From: Nitrospirota bacterium
GTDB lineage: Bacteria > Nitrospirota > Nitrospiria > Nitrospirales > UBA8639
DNA length: 36,620 nucleotides
Direction of reading: 5' to 3'
Assembly (NCBI GenBank): GCA_003695915.1
Contig: RFGF01000053.1
Coordinates: 1-36,620, forward strand
Shown here: positions 7,795 through 15,884 of the stretch, piece by piece
Layout: every line of letters begins with the position of its first letter
How positions within the stretch are numbered: the stretch's first letter is position 1
Notes under the pieces: generated by a model
What the model saw: the letters and a program-made list of their open reading frames with translations, nothing else
Databases searched by the model: none
What the model was told of the DNA's origin: nothing
Position numbers and translations under genes: made by a program

Positions 7795-8533
7795 CTCGAC
7801 AGAACTGGTCTATGGTCTGCATGTCCTTCGAGAAATCCTTCGTTCGAGACGCCGGCCGGTTTCTCGGGTGTACGTGCTTCGACGCCATCACCAGTTTCGA
7901 GAGATCGTGCAACTTGCCCGCACCCAAGGGATCCCCGTATATGTGGAGCCGAGCGAACGACTCGATCGTATGGTCCCCAATGGGCGCCATCAAGGTGTCG
8001 TCGGTGTCGTTGCCCATAAGGATACAGTAAATGAAGATGATCTCTTGGAAGCGGCATTGCGGGAGCCGCGGCCAGCGTGGCTTGTAGCATTGGATGGGAT
8101 CGAAGATCCCCAAAATCTTGGAGCGATCCTGCGCACAGGAGAAGCGGCCGGTGTCCACGGGGTGTGTATCCCCGATCGCCGATCCGTCGGGTTGACGGCT
8201 ACGGTGGCTAAGGCATCTGCTGGGGCTTTGGAATATCTTCCAATTGCTCGCTCTTCCAATATCGGTAAGTTTGTCTTGAAGTGTGAGGCGGCAGGAATCA
8301 CAAGTATAGCGCTCGATCCCGCGGCCTCCACCCTCTATACCCAGATCGATTTTCGCGGACCAATCGTCTTGGTGTTTGGACGAGAAGGAACGGGAATCCG
8401 ACCAGGAGTCTTGAGCAAATGCACAGAGCGGGCTCGTATTCCGCTTTTTGGAAAAGTGGCTTCGCTCAACGTATCTGTGGCCGTTGCCGTTGTCTTATAT
8501 GAGGTGGTAAGGCAGCGTGGAGAGGCGCGCTGA
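7769..8533 (+). CDS. rlmB: RlmB-type 23S rRNA 2'-O-methyltransferase (SpoU/TrmH family)
   Basis: This is a SPOUT-fold methyltransferase that uses S-adenosylmethionine to 2'-O-methylate RNA; RlmB acts on G2251 of 23S rRNA. The N-terminal substrate-binding domain starts at ELVYGLHVLREIL. The three SpoU motifs are IEDPQNLGAILRTGEAAG, IVLVFGREGTGIR and IPLFGKVASLNVSVAVAVVLYE. I chose the ATG at 7769 (254 aa) because a GGAGGA sits eight bases upstream; the longer frame from 7655 lies inside cysS and has no family match. A tRNA methyltransferase of the same family cannot be excluded, but the N-terminal domain favours RlmB. The stop is only 3 bp from the stop of the convergent LuxR-type gene. Confidence 0.9.
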   Translation: MGQRGGNDNSTELVYGLHVLREILRSRRRPVSRVYVLRRHHQFREIVQLARTQGIPVYVEPSERLDRMVPNGRHQGVVGVVAHKDTVNEDDLLEAALREPRPAWLVALDGIEDPQNLGAILRTGEAAGVHGVCIPDRRSVGLTATVAKASAGALEYLPIARSSNIGKFVLKCEAAGITSIALDPAASTLYTQIDFRGPIVLVFGREGTGIRPGVLSKCTERARIPLFGKVASLNVSVAVAVVLYEVVRQRGEAR

Positions 8534-8536
8534 ACG

Positions 8537-8797
8537 TTATTTCACCTGGATAAGCCCCTCTTGAATAGCTGCGTTCAATAATTGCGCGGCATTGGAGACC
8601 CGAACCTTTTTCATCATATTCGCTCGATGGGCTTCTACAGTTTTGACGCTGATACGGAGCCGTTGGGCAATTTCCTTGTTTTTCAATCCAGCCCAAATGA
8701 GTTGAAGGATTTCTTGTTCTCGTTCGGTTAACGCTTCAGGTCGCTTGCGCTTAAAGTACGGGGCAGTGGATTTTTTCTCTTTTGGCTGAGCGCGCAT
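8537..8797 (-). CDS. LuxR/GerE-type helix-turn-helix protein without a receiver domain
   Basis: The protein of about 86 residues is essentially one DNA-binding domain. After a basic linker (MRAQPKEKKSTAPYFKRKRP), ALTEREQEILQLIWAGLKNKEIAQRL and ISVKTVEAHRANMMKKVRV match the GerE/LuxR C-terminal HTH, including the TVEAHR recognition helix. No receiver, autoinducer-binding or PAS domain precedes it. The ATG at 8797 is preferred to a TTG two codons upstream because GAGG lies seven bases before it. It is transcribed away from the type IV pilus genes across a shared 124-bp upstream region, so it may regulate them or itself. The target is unknown. Confidence 0.85.
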   Translation of the reverse strand: MRAQPKEKKSTAPYFKRKRPEALTEREQEILQLIWAGLKNKEIAQRLRISVKTVEAHRANMMKKVRVSNAAQLLNAAIQEGLIQVK

Positions 8798-8921
8798 GAA
8801 CAATCCTCGAAATTCTTCTACCGTTAAACTATCTAGGTGATAATAACAGGCCTCCTACTGAATGTAAACTCTCCGACATGAGTGCCTTTTGCTCTATGAG
8901 CGACGCCCGCTGAGTGTTCTG

Positions 8922-9698
8922 ATGTATCCCATTTGGTTGCAGTTCGGCGCAATATTCGTTATCGGGTTAGTCATCGGGAGCTTTTTGACAGTTTGCGTGA
9001 CGCGAATCCCTTTGGGGCAATCTATTGTATTCCCACGCTCTCGATGTTCCAGTTGTCGAACGATCATCACCTGGTATGACAATATTCCACTCATCAGTTT
9101 TCTGCTTTTGAGGGGGCAATGTCGACGGTGTCAACAGCCGATCGATCCACGGTATCCGCTCATCGAATTGCTCAATGGTCTGGGATATGTTTGGCTGTTT
9201 TGGCATTTCGGATGGGGGTGGCCCTCTGCAATCTATGCGGGATTTTTTTCTGTGCTCTTGACCGTCACCTGGATCGATTGGGATCATCAAATCATTCCGG
9301 ATGTGATTACACTTCCAGGAATTGTTCTGGGTTGGGTGGCGGCCACAGTGGTGCTGCCGATCGGATGGCTCGACTCTTTGATCGGGACGTTGATGGGGGG
9401 CGGAGTGCTGCTTGTCATGGCCTGGGTCAGCCCGTATCTCTTGGGAAAAGAAGGGCTGGGAGGCGGAGACATTAAGTTCCTGGCCATGATCGGGGCTTTT
9501 TTAGGTTGGAAATCGGCCCTGATAACTTTGTTCTTCGCTTCCGTTCTCGGCGCCAGTGTGGGCGTCGGACTACTGGCTTGCAACATGATGCAACGAGGCC
9601 AGTACATGCCCTTCGGCCCGTTTTTAGCCGTAGGAGCCTTTGTGTCCATGTTGTATGGGGACCGTGTCTTAGCCTGGTATTGGGGGCTCCTCCTGTAA
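8922..9698 (+). CDS. pilD: Type IV prepilin peptidase / N-methyltransferase (PilD, A24 family)
   Basis: This inner-membrane aspartyl protease cleaves the leader of type IV pilins and methylates the new N terminus. Features are visible in order: an N-terminal GSFLTVCVTRIP; a cytoplasmic zinc-binding loop with CSSC and CRRC pairs; the first catalytic Asp in VTWIDWDHQIIPD; the second in the GGGDIKFLAMIGAF motif (GxGD type); and YMPFGPFLAVGA near the C terminus. Around eight hydrophobic segments fit the family, and 258 residues is a normal length. I start at the ATG at 8922; the upstream TTG at 8889 adds eleven unrelated residues. It heads the minor-pilin cluster and would process those proteins. 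Confidence 0.93.
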   Translation: MYPIWLQFGAIFVIGLVIGSFLTVCVTRIPLGQSIVFPRSRCSSCRTIITWYDNIPLISFLLLRGQCRRCQQPIDPRYPLIELLNGLGYVWLFWHFGWGWPSAIYAGFFSVLLTVTWIDWDHQIIPDVITLPGIVLGWVAATVVLPIGWLDSLIGTLMGGGVLLVMAWVSPYLLGKEGLGGGDIKFLAMIGAFLGWKSALITLFFASVLGASVGVGLLACNMMQRGQYMPFGPFLAVGAFVSMLYGDRVLAWYWGLLL

Positions 9699-9731
9699 AG
9701 GCGACCGACGCCAAGCCGCGAGAAATTGCGG

Positions 9732-10193
9732 ATGAACCGTTCCAGAGGATTTTCCTTGATGGAATTGCTCATGGTTCTGGGCATTTTGGCAATCGTGAGT
9801 ATGGTATCGAGTACGTGGCTTCGTCATCAGCTGCTGCATCTTCGTTTGAACGGGGCGACACGAACGCTCATCTCCGACTTAGCGGCCGCCAGACGAGCGG
9901 CTATTACCCAAGGTCACGAGCATCGGGTCGTCTTCTTGGATGGTTTCCGTTACGCCATTGTGGCGGATACTAATGGCAATGGAAAGGCTGATCCTGACGA
10001 AGAAGTGCAAACAAGGAATCTCCTAGATCGTTACCCTGGAGTGACCGTGCATGCGACCAATCATCCGGTGTTTCACTCTCGGGGAACCGCCTCGCATCTT
10101 GCCACCATCACAGTGCAGAACGTTGCAGGATCGAGGAAAGTCACGATTGGGATCACCGGACGAATTGCTTTGAAAGAATCGCTGAGAAAGTAA
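9732..10193 (+). CDS. fimT: FimT/GspH-type minor pseudopilin with an EF-hand-like loop
   Basis: The class III signal reads MNRSRG followed by FSLMELLMVLGILAIVSMVSS. Cleavage by PilD is after Gly6, with Glu at +5 of the mature protein. The next region, TRTLISDLAAARRAAITQGHEHRVVF, is characteristic of GspH/FimT. Residues 79-90 (DTNGNGKADPDE) follow the EF-hand spacing exactly, with oxygen ligands at 79, 81, 83, 87 and 90, so calcium binding is plausible. The start is the ATG at 9732; a TTG two codons earlier is an alternative. Minor pilins of this group prime pilus assembly and, in other bacteria, some bind DNA. It sits 33 bp after pilD and 1 bp before the PilV-like gene. Confidence 0.85.
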   Translation: MNRSRGFSLMELLMVLGILAIVSMVSSTWLRHQLLHLRLNGATRTLISDLAAARRAAITQGHEHRVVFLDGFRYAIVADTNGNGKADPDEEVQTRNLLDRYPGVTVHATNHPVFHSRGTASHLATITVQNVAGSRKVTIGITGRIALKESLRK

Positions 10194-10194
10194 A

Positions 10195-10608
10195 GTGAAC
10201 GGAATTCCAATTCAGATCGCACCGCGTTCGCGGATGTGCGGCAGCAAAGGGAGCACGTTGGTAGAAGCCGTCATCGCCACGGCCCTCTTGGCGATTGTGC
10301 TTTTGGGTTTTGCCGGTGTGGCTACCGTGGGTGTCCGCGGCGCGGCCGTGGGCCAGAAGATGACAACGGCCATCGCCTTGGCCCGGGACAAAATGGAGGA
10401 AATCCGACTGAAGGGGTATCGCCCTCAGCTGGCCGCCTCAGACACGGTGATCGAGCCGTATGGGACGATTCCATATGCTCCGTATCATGCCCGCAGAACG
10501 GTGATTCATCCTCACCAGCCAATCGTAGGACTCCAAACGATCACGGTGACTGTTTCGTGGGACCATGATGGTCATGACATCGAGTTCGCCACGATAGTGG
10601 CGGAATGA
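10195..10608 (+). CDS. pilV: PilV-like minor pilin
   Basis: The 137-residue protein has a class III prepilin signal: KG followed by STLVEAVIATALLAIVLLGFAG, with Glu at position 5 of the mature form. ALARDKMEEIRLKGY is typical of the PilV/type IV pilus modification family. The start is a GTG immediately after the preceding stop (TAA at 10191-10193). The leader, from MNGIPIQ to GSKG, is somewhat long. The C-terminal globular part is small and unrecognised. It belongs to the minor-pilin operon with the FimT-, PilW- and PilX-like genes, whose products are thought to form the initiating tip complex of type IV pili. Confidence 0.8.
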   Translation: MNGIPIQIAPRSRMCGSKGSTLVEAVIATALLAIVLLGFAGVATVGVRGAAVGQKMTTAIALARDKMEEIRLKGYRPQLAASDTVIEPYGTIPYAPYHARRTVIHPHQPIVGLQTITVTVSWDHDGHDIEFATIVAE

Positions 10609-10623
10609 CGAGAGCTCCTGGTT

Positions 10624-11226
10624 ATGACAGTTCGTCAGGCTGGGTTTACGTTACTTGAATTGGTCGTGGCTCTGGCCATAAGTCTGCTCACGGTGGCCAC
10701 GGCCTATTCTGTGTATGTATCGCAGGCTCGTTCCATGGCTGCCCATCGTGAAAGACTGGCCATGCAACAGGAACTCCGTGCGATCTCAGATCTGATGGTC
10801 CGCGAACTCAGGCAAGCAGGATACGATCCCGCAGGCGTCAATCACGATGCGGATCCGACAAATGATTTTGTCGGCGTTTCAGGGGACGCCGACAATCTGG
10901 TGATTCGAGCGGACTTGAACGGGGATGGACAAACCGACGATAGCCATGAACAGGTGAGTTTTTCTTATGATCCCAACGCGTTCACGCTTCGACGAGATAC
11001 AGGGGGAGGTCGCCAGCCTTTTGGCGAGGCGATCGAATCGTTTGAAGTCCGATTGTTTGATCGCAACGGTCACATGACTCTCATGCCCGCCCGCGTGCGA
11101 TATGTGCAGGTGGTCCTGGTGGGAAGGACGACAAAAAGCGCCCTGCGTTCCGCAGCACACGACGGCAATCAGACGTATCCCCTACGCGTCTCGGTGGCGC
11201 CCCGTAATCTGGGTCTGGGACGTTGA
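10624..11226 (+). CDS. pilW: PilW-like minor pilin with a calcium-type loop
   Basis: The 200-residue protein begins MTVRQAG followed by FTLLELVVALAISLLTVATAYSVY, a textbook prepilin leader with Glu5. AMQQELRAISDLMVRELRQAGYDP is the PilW family segment after the N-terminal helix. Residues 97-105 read DLNGDGQTD, the dockerin/EF-hand-like spacing of acidic and Asn residues seen in several secreted Ca-binding domains. The remainder (SYDPNAFTLRRDTGGGRQPF and IESFEVRLFDRNG) is typical of PilW beta-rich domains. The start lies 15 bp after the PilV-like stop. Likely a component of the pilus-initiation tip. Confidence 0.82.
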   Translation: MTVRQAGFTLLELVVALAISLLTVATAYSVYVSQARSMAAHRERLAMQQELRAISDLMVRELRQAGYDPAGVNHDADPTNDFVGVSGDADNLVIRADLNGDGQTDDSHEQVSFSYDPNAFTLRRDTGGGRQPFGEAIESFEVRLFDRNGHMTLMPARVRYVQVVLVGRTTKSALRSAAHDGNQTYPLRVSVAPRNLGLGR

Positions 11227-11274
11227 CTCGGAGACCATCCTTCTCCCGTCATCAGCAATGTTCACGATACAACG

Positions 11275-12546
11275 ATGACAAAGACGAATCATCAACACGG
11301 TATAGCATTGGTGACGGTCTTGATCCTCCTCGCTATCGTCAGCCTTTGGGGCTTGACGATTTTGGAAACCTCCTCGACGGAAATTGCCATGAGTGGCCAT
11401 CATTATCGGGATGTCGCGGCATTCTATGTGGCAGAGGCGGGTCTGGAAGAAGCGCGGGCTCGGTTGCGAGGGCCGCAGAATGGCAATGCGTTTTTTTTGG
11501 GCGATCGAAAGTCGTCGCCCTCGGCACATTGGTCCGCATACCTCGTAGCTGTGCCGGAATGGACTCCAAGCCAAGATCCGGAATATTGGCCGACGGCAAC
11601 TAATTATTTCCCTACCGTGGCGAACCCAGAGAATAGGCAGGTCGTTTTGAATAGTGTGCAAAACGATCTCCGCTATTGGGTGAAACTTCAGCACAAGACG
11701 GAATACGATGCAGAGCGAGCGGGCCATCGTCTTGCTGCGCCACATTATGTCGATCATGATGGTAATCGGAGGCGACACCGGCGCAGGGGAACGAGCGGTA
11801 TCATCTATTATGGATTCCCTCCTGGACAGGTAAAAGGTCCAGTGCCGTTTACCACGAGCGAGCCCACGCCGTTTGCTCCTGTAGAGCGCCTCACAGCCTA
11901 TGGGGTTGTGGGAAACGCTCGGGCTGCTGTGGAAATGGAAGTGGTGCATCCCGCTCCGCTTCCTCATTTGGGAACTATCTATGCCCGCCAAGGGATAACC
12001 TTTTCTGGCTCTTCGAACGAGGCCGCACGCGTGAGCGGATTGGATCGCTGTGGCCGGGTGGCGGCCATCTCGGCTGCGTACACGGCGACGCCTTTCAGGA
12101 CCAGCGGAGTAGCTCGATTTTCCGGCGCTAGTTCTATGCCGCAAATGGGGTCGGCGGCTCTCGACGTTTCAGGAGCTGTGAGTGAACTCCGAGAGGCTTC
12201 ATCGCTGCCATCAAATGGAACGAGAGGGCGATGGGGAGAGTCCGCGTATCCTGTGGTGGTCTATGAATCAGCTCCGAGGCGCATCGAAAATGTCTCGGGG
12301 TACGGGCTTTTGATCGCGCAAGTGGCTCTCGATCTCGTCGGGCCGTTGGTTTGGCGCGGTCCTATTCTGAGCGGTGGGCAGATTCGCATTGACGCGAGAA
12401 ATGGACCGGTGACCATTGAAGGGATCATCTGGGCAAATTCCGTCGAGGTCGTGGGTCCTGCGACGATTTCCTATCATAGTTGTCATGTGCAATCCACGTT
12501 CGGTAGTTTACCGCTCCGTGTGATTGTGTGGCGGGAGCGGATGTGA
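11275..12546 (+). CDS. pilX: PilX-like pilus assembly protein
   Basis: The N terminus MTKTNHQHG followed by IALVTVLILLAIVSLWGLTI, and then STEIAMSGHHYRDVAAFYVAEAGLEEARARL, matches the PilX N-terminal family: a pilin-like helix, then the AFYxAEAGLE box. At 423 residues it is far longer than classical PilX (about 170-200). The extra C-terminal part has AS- and G-rich segments (SGSSNEAARVSG, SGASSMPQMGSAALDVSGA) and a repetitive, probably beta-solenoid-like end (PVTIEGIIWANSVEVVGPATI). No PilY1 adhesin gene follows in this window; the long C-terminal region might take on an adhesive or structural role, which is an inference. It ends the cluster; 203 bp separate it from the rTCA genes. Confidence 0.75.
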   Translation: MTKTNHQHGIALVTVLILLAIVSLWGLTILETSSTEIAMSGHHYRDVAAFYVAEAGLEEARARLRGPQNGNAFFLGDRKSSPSAHWSAYLVAVPEWTPSQDPEYWPTATNYFPTVANPENRQVVLNSVQNDLRYWVKLQHKTEYDAERAGHRLAAPHYVDHDGNRRRHRRRGTSGIIYYGFPPGQVKGPVPFTTSEPTPFAPVERLTAYGVVGNARAAVEMEVVHPAPLPHLGTIYARQGITFSGSSNEAARVSGLDRCGRVAAISAAYTATPFRTSGVARFSGASSMPQMGSAALDVSGAVSELREASSLPSNGTRGRWGESAYPVVVYESAPRRIENVSGYGLLIAQVALDLVGPLVWRGPILSGGQIRIDARNGPVTIEGIIWANSVEVVGPATISYHSCHVQSTFGSLPLRVIVWRERM

Positions 12547-12633
12547 GCGACCCGAATCGAGGCCTAGTGGAAAAGCCCATTGGCATTATGATCTGGGACT
12601 TTCGGTTGGGGAGCGACTGGGTCTTTTGATTGA

Positions 12634-12661
12634 TTGCATAAAAAAATTTCTTCCGTAAAAT
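12634..12661 (+). promoter_or_regulatory. Candidate sigma-70-type promoter of the rTCA block
   Basis: TTGCAT and TAAAAT are separated by 16 bp in an A-rich stretch, about 90 bp upstream of aclB, in the only sizeable gap before the rTCA genes. The fit to consensus is fair, not perfect. The rest of the 203-bp gap (12547-12749) shows no gene. The aclB ribosome site is AAGGAAG shortly before its ATG. Confidence 0.45.
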
Positions 12662-12749
12662 CCTTCGCTTGAAAATTCACATCAGCAAACGAGCAACACG
12701 TGCGTGCACTGAGAACATGGTGATATGTTGATCCGAAAGGAAGATCGCT

Positions 12750-13946
12750 ATGGCAAAAGTACTTGAAGGGCATGGAATGGGCTTGCTGAGAAAGTGGGGA
12801 TTACATACGCCTAACTATGTCGTGGTGAGTTCGACTGAGGAGTTCGAGCAACTTGCGCGTGCCAATGAGTGGCTCCAAGTTGGCCGATTGGTGGTCAAAG
12901 CCCACGAGGCGTTGGGGTCTCGATTCAAGCTGGGCCTGGTCAAAGTGGGGCTAACATTAGAGGAAGCTAAGGCCGCCGTCAAGGACATGCTCGGAAAGCA
13001 GGTCGAAGCGTTGACGATCAGGCAACTAATCGTTTCGGAAATGGTGGAGCATCAAGACGAGTATTATGCGGCGGTCAAATCGACACGTGACGGGGCAGAT
13101 ATTTTGGTCGCCAACTGCGGGGGCATCGAAGTCGAAGCCAATTGGGATCGGGTCAAAAAGCTCGCTGTGGAGGTGGGGGATTCGCCTTCTGATGGAGCTC
13201 TTCTCTCGTTGGTCAAGGATGCCGGGTTTTCGGAACACACGGCGGGCAGGATGGCCGAGTTTCTCAAAAAACTTTATGCGTGTTTCGATAACGAAGATGC
13301 CCAATATCTGGAAATCAACCCCGTGGTACAGCGGGCCGATGGAGAGCTGGTCGCACTTGATGCCGTGACACTATTGGACGCTGATGCGAAATTCCGCCAT
13401 CCCGATTGGAATTTTCCCTTCGCAGCAGAGTTTGGACGACCCTATACCAAAAACGAATTGGAAGTGATGGAAGTGGATTCCAAGGTGAAAGGGTCCGTGA
13501 AATTGATCGAAATTCCGGGTGGGACAGTGGCGCTGTTACCGGCTGGAGGAGGGGCCAGTGTGTTTTATGCGGATGCCGTTGTGGCCCGTGGAGGCAAACT
13601 GGCGAACTATGCAGAATATTCCGGCGATCCTCCGGATTGGGCGGTCGAAGTGTTGACGGAAAAAGTCTGTTCGTTACCAGGAATCAAACATATTATCGTC
13701 GGGGGAGCCATTGCGAATTTTACCGATGTCAAAAAAACCTTTGGCGGGATCATTAATGCGTTTCGAAAAGCTAAGGCCGAAGGAAAATTGGAGGGTGTGA
13801 AGATCTGGGTCAGGCGAGGCGGTCCCAACGAAAAAGAAGGGCTGGCTGCCATGCGGGCCCTTCGGGATGAAGGATTCGATATCGAAGTGTTTGATCGGTA
13901 CACACCTCTAACAGATATCGTGGATATGGCGTTGGCCACATCTTAG
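12750..13946 (+). CDS. aclB: ATP-citrate lyase, small (beta) subunit
   Basis: With the large subunit, this protein cleaves citrate with ATP and CoA to acetyl-CoA and oxaloacetate, the defining step of the rTCA cycle. The 398-residue length equals that of the Chlorobium small subunit. It has a SucC-like ATP-grasp N-terminal half (GRLVVKAHEALGSRFKLGLV, and EINPVVQRADGELVALDAV as the metal-binding end). The citrate-binding half has PAGGGASVFYADAVVARGG and GGAIANFTDVKKTFGGII, as in the eukaryotic enzyme. A good ribosome site (AAGGAAG) precedes the ATG. It heads a same-strand block of eight rTCA genes. The sequence is clearly the two-subunit ACL type and not the citryl-CoA synthetase/lyase pair of Aquificales, because the next gene carries the citrate-synthase-like lyase domain. 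Confidence 0.95.
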   Translation: MAKVLEGHGMGLLRKWGLHTPNYVVVSSTEEFEQLARANEWLQVGRLVVKAHEALGSRFKLGLVKVGLTLEEAKAAVKDMLGKQVEALTIRQLIVSEMVEHQDEYYAAVKSTRDGADILVANCGGIEVEANWDRVKKLAVEVGDSPSDGALLSLVKDAGFSEHTAGRMAEFLKKLYACFDNEDAQYLEINPVVQRADGELVALDAVTLLDADAKFRHPDWNFPFAAEFGRPYTKNELEVMEVDSKVKGSVKLIEIPGGTVALLPAGGGASVFYADAVVARGGKLANYAEYSGDPPDWAVEVLTEKVCSLPGIKHIIVGGAIANFTDVKKTFGGIINAFRKAKAEGKLEGVKIWVRRGGPNEKEGLAAMRALRDEGFDIEVFDRYTPLTDIVDMALATS

Positions 13947-13975
13947 TCTGGGCGCATAGCCAAGGAGCTGAGTCG

Positions 13976-15802
13976 ATGAGCATTCTTGCAACAAAAGACA
14001 CGCATGTGGTGATTCAAGGTGGCCCGGCAGGGGTCAATGCAGCGCGCCGAATGGCAGAATTTTGTTATTTGATTAAACGCCCGATCAATGTGTCGGCCTT
14101 TGTCTATCCTCCCGATGCCGGCAAGACGAATGAAATTATCTATGGCACCGACTTGATCACGATCCCCGTGTACAAAAGTATTGCCGAGGCGACGAGCAAT
14201 CATCCGGAGATTAATACCAGCTTGGTCTATATTGGTGCGGATCGGGCTTATGCTGGGGCCAAAGAGGCCTTGGATGATCCACGAATTCAAGTGGTCTCTA
14301 TGATCACGGAAGGCGTGCCGGAAAAAGACGCCAAGCTGCTGGGAAAGCATGCGCGCAAGCTCGGGAAAATTTTTAATGGCCCCTCCTCGATCGGGGTCAT
14401 TTCGGCGGGAGAATGCCGTTTGGGAGTAATCGGTGGCTCGTTCGATAATTTGGTGGCCTGCAAGTTGTATCGCCCGGGCTCCTTTGGTGTGATCACAAAA
14501 TCCGGCGGATTGTCGAACGAGATTATTTGGATTTGTTCCCAGTTTGCTGACGGGATCACCACGGCCATTGGTATCGGCGGCGATGCCTATCCCGGAACGG
14601 ATTATGTCAGTTATTTGGAGATGTTTGAAAAAGATCCACAGACCAAGGCTGTGGTCATCGTGGGAGAAATGGGCGGTGACTTGGAGGAGCGGGCAGCGGA
14701 ATGGTTCGCTGCGGCCAAGCGCCGGATCAAATTGCTGGCAGTTGTGTCCGGATTTTGCCAGGAAGCGCTGCCAAAAGGAATGAAATTTGGCCATGCCGGC
14801 GCAAAAGAAGGGTTGAAAGGGGAAGGATCGGCACGAGCGAAAGCTGAAGCGCTGAAAAAGGCGGGGGCGATCGTACCGGAAACGTTTGGTGCGCTTGGCC
14901 CTGCCATCAAGCGGGTCTATGAAGAGTTGCTCGAACGCGGTGAAGTTCGACCAATTCCAGAGGTGAGTCCTTCGGAATTGCCTCGGTTGCCCAAGACCGT
15001 CGAGCAAAGCATGAAAGAGGGCGAGGTTTTAGTCACTCCGCTCATCAAGACCACAATCAGTGATGATCGTGGTGATGAACCATTGTACTGTGGGTATCCG
15101 GCTTCGGAGCTCATCAATAAAGGCTATGATATTCCCCATGTCATTGGTCTGTTGTGGGATAAGCGGCTGCTTTCGAAGCAGGAAGCTGAAATTATTAAAC
15201 GCATTATCATCCTTTCTGCGGATCATGGGCCTTGTGTGAGCGGAGCGTTGGCGACCATCATCGCTGCTTGTGCTGGGATTGGAATGTCCCAAGCCGTGGC
15301 GGCGGGCCTGATTATGATCGGCCCCCGTTTTGGCGGGGCGGTGACAGATGCTGGGCGGTGGTTTAAGCATGCCGTAGACAATCGCATGTCGGTGGACGAA
15401 TTTTTAAGTTTCATGAAGAAAAATGTAGGGCCAGTCCCGGGAATCGGACATCGCGTCAAGAGCGTGAGAAATCCGGATACTCGTGTGAAGGAATTGGTCA
15501 AGTATGTCAAGAGCCTAGGTATCCCCACCCCGCACCTCGATTTTGCGCTAGAGGTTGAGAAAGTGACCTCGGCCAAAAAAGAGAACCTGATTTTGAATGT
15601 CGATGGCACGATGGCTGCGGTGTTAGTGGATCTTGGATTTCCTGTCGAGAGTTTGAACGGGTTCTTCATCTTGGCTCGCACCATCGGATTGATTGGTCAT
15701 TGGACGGATCAAAAACGGCAAGGAAGTCGACTGATCCGCCTCTATGATTATTTGGTCAATTACGCGGTGCCAAAGCGAAGAGAAGTACCACCTCTTCAAT
15801 GA
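13976..15802 (+). CDS. aclA: ATP-citrate lyase, large (alpha) subunit
   Basis: The 608-residue protein equals the Chlorobium large subunit in length. The N-terminal half is a SucD-like CoA-binding and ligase region: VIQGGPAGVNAARRMAEF, then SKSGGLSNE-type motifs. The phosphohistidine is His273 in KFGHAGAKEG, the counterpart of His760 of human ACLY. The C-terminal half is a citrate-synthase-like citryl-CoA lyase domain, with His417 in SADHGPCVSGA and the PGIGHRVKSVRNPDTRV segment. This fusion identifies a true ATP-citrate lyase. AAGGAG lies before the ATG and only 29 bp separate it from aclB. The presence of both genes is a strong marker for CO2 fixation by the rTCA cycle, although reversible use cannot be excluded from sequence. 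Confidence 0.95.
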   Translation: MSILATKDTHVVIQGGPAGVNAARRMAEFCYLIKRPINVSAFVYPPDAGKTNEIIYGTDLITIPVYKSIAEATSNHPEINTSLVYIGADRAYAGAKEALDDPRIQVVSMITEGVPEKDAKLLGKHARKLGKIFNGPSSIGVISAGECRLGVIGGSFDNLVACKLYRPGSFGVITKSGGLSNEIIWICSQFADGITTAIGIGGDAYPGTDYVSYLEMFEKDPQTKAVVIVGEMGGDLEERAAEWFAAAKRRIKLLAVVSGFCQEALPKGMKFGHAGAKEGLKGEGSARAKAEALKKAGAIVPETFGALGPAIKRVYEELLERGEVRPIPEVSPSELPRLPKTVEQSMKEGEVLVTPLIKTTISDDRGDEPLYCGYPASELINKGYDIPHVIGLLWDKRLLSKQEAEIIKRIIILSADHGPCVSGALATIIAACAGIGMSQAVAAGLIMIGPRFGGAVTDAGRWFKHAVDNRMSVDEFLSFMKKNVGPVPGIGHRVKSVRNPDTRVKELVKYVKSLGIPTPHLDFALEVEKVTSAKKENLILNVDGTMAAVLVDLGFPVESLNGFFILARTIGLIGHWTDQKRQGSRLIRLYDYLVNYAVPKRREVPPLQ

Positions 15803-15836
15803 ACCAATTAATTAATAACCCTCAAGGCAACGCCAA

Positions 15837-15867
15837 CTCCTGAGTAGGTGCTACGTCTATTCAGGAG
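15837..15867 (+). promoter_or_regulatory. Hairpin in the leader of the aconitase gene
   Basis: CTCCTGAGTAG at 15837-15847 pairs with CTATTCAGGAG at 15857-15867. This gives an 11-bp stem with one G-U pair and a 9-nt loop (GTGCTACGT). No T-run follows, so it is not an ordinary intrinsic terminator. It ends 8 nt before the GGAG ribosome site of the aconitase gene and lies in the 82-bp gap after aclA. It could set relative expression of acl and acn, protect the downstream mRNA, or be a protein-binding site. Confidence 0.6.
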
Positions 15868-15884
15868 CGCAAATGGAGTAGGCT

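Noticed and set aside
11182-12144. 320-codon minus-strand frame opposite the PilX-like gene
   Set aside because: The plus-strand product has a clear prepilin-type N terminus and PilX box; the minus product is Arg/His/Ser-rich with no recognisable domain.
12547-12633. Intrinsic terminator after the minor-pilin cluster
   Set aside because: A G-rich stretch followed by TTTT near 12620 looked promising, but the arms do not pair; no stem of useful length was found.
13943-15007. 354-codon minus-strand frame opposite aclA
   Set aside because: Antisense shadow of a highly conserved enzyme gene; no independent motif or ribosome site.
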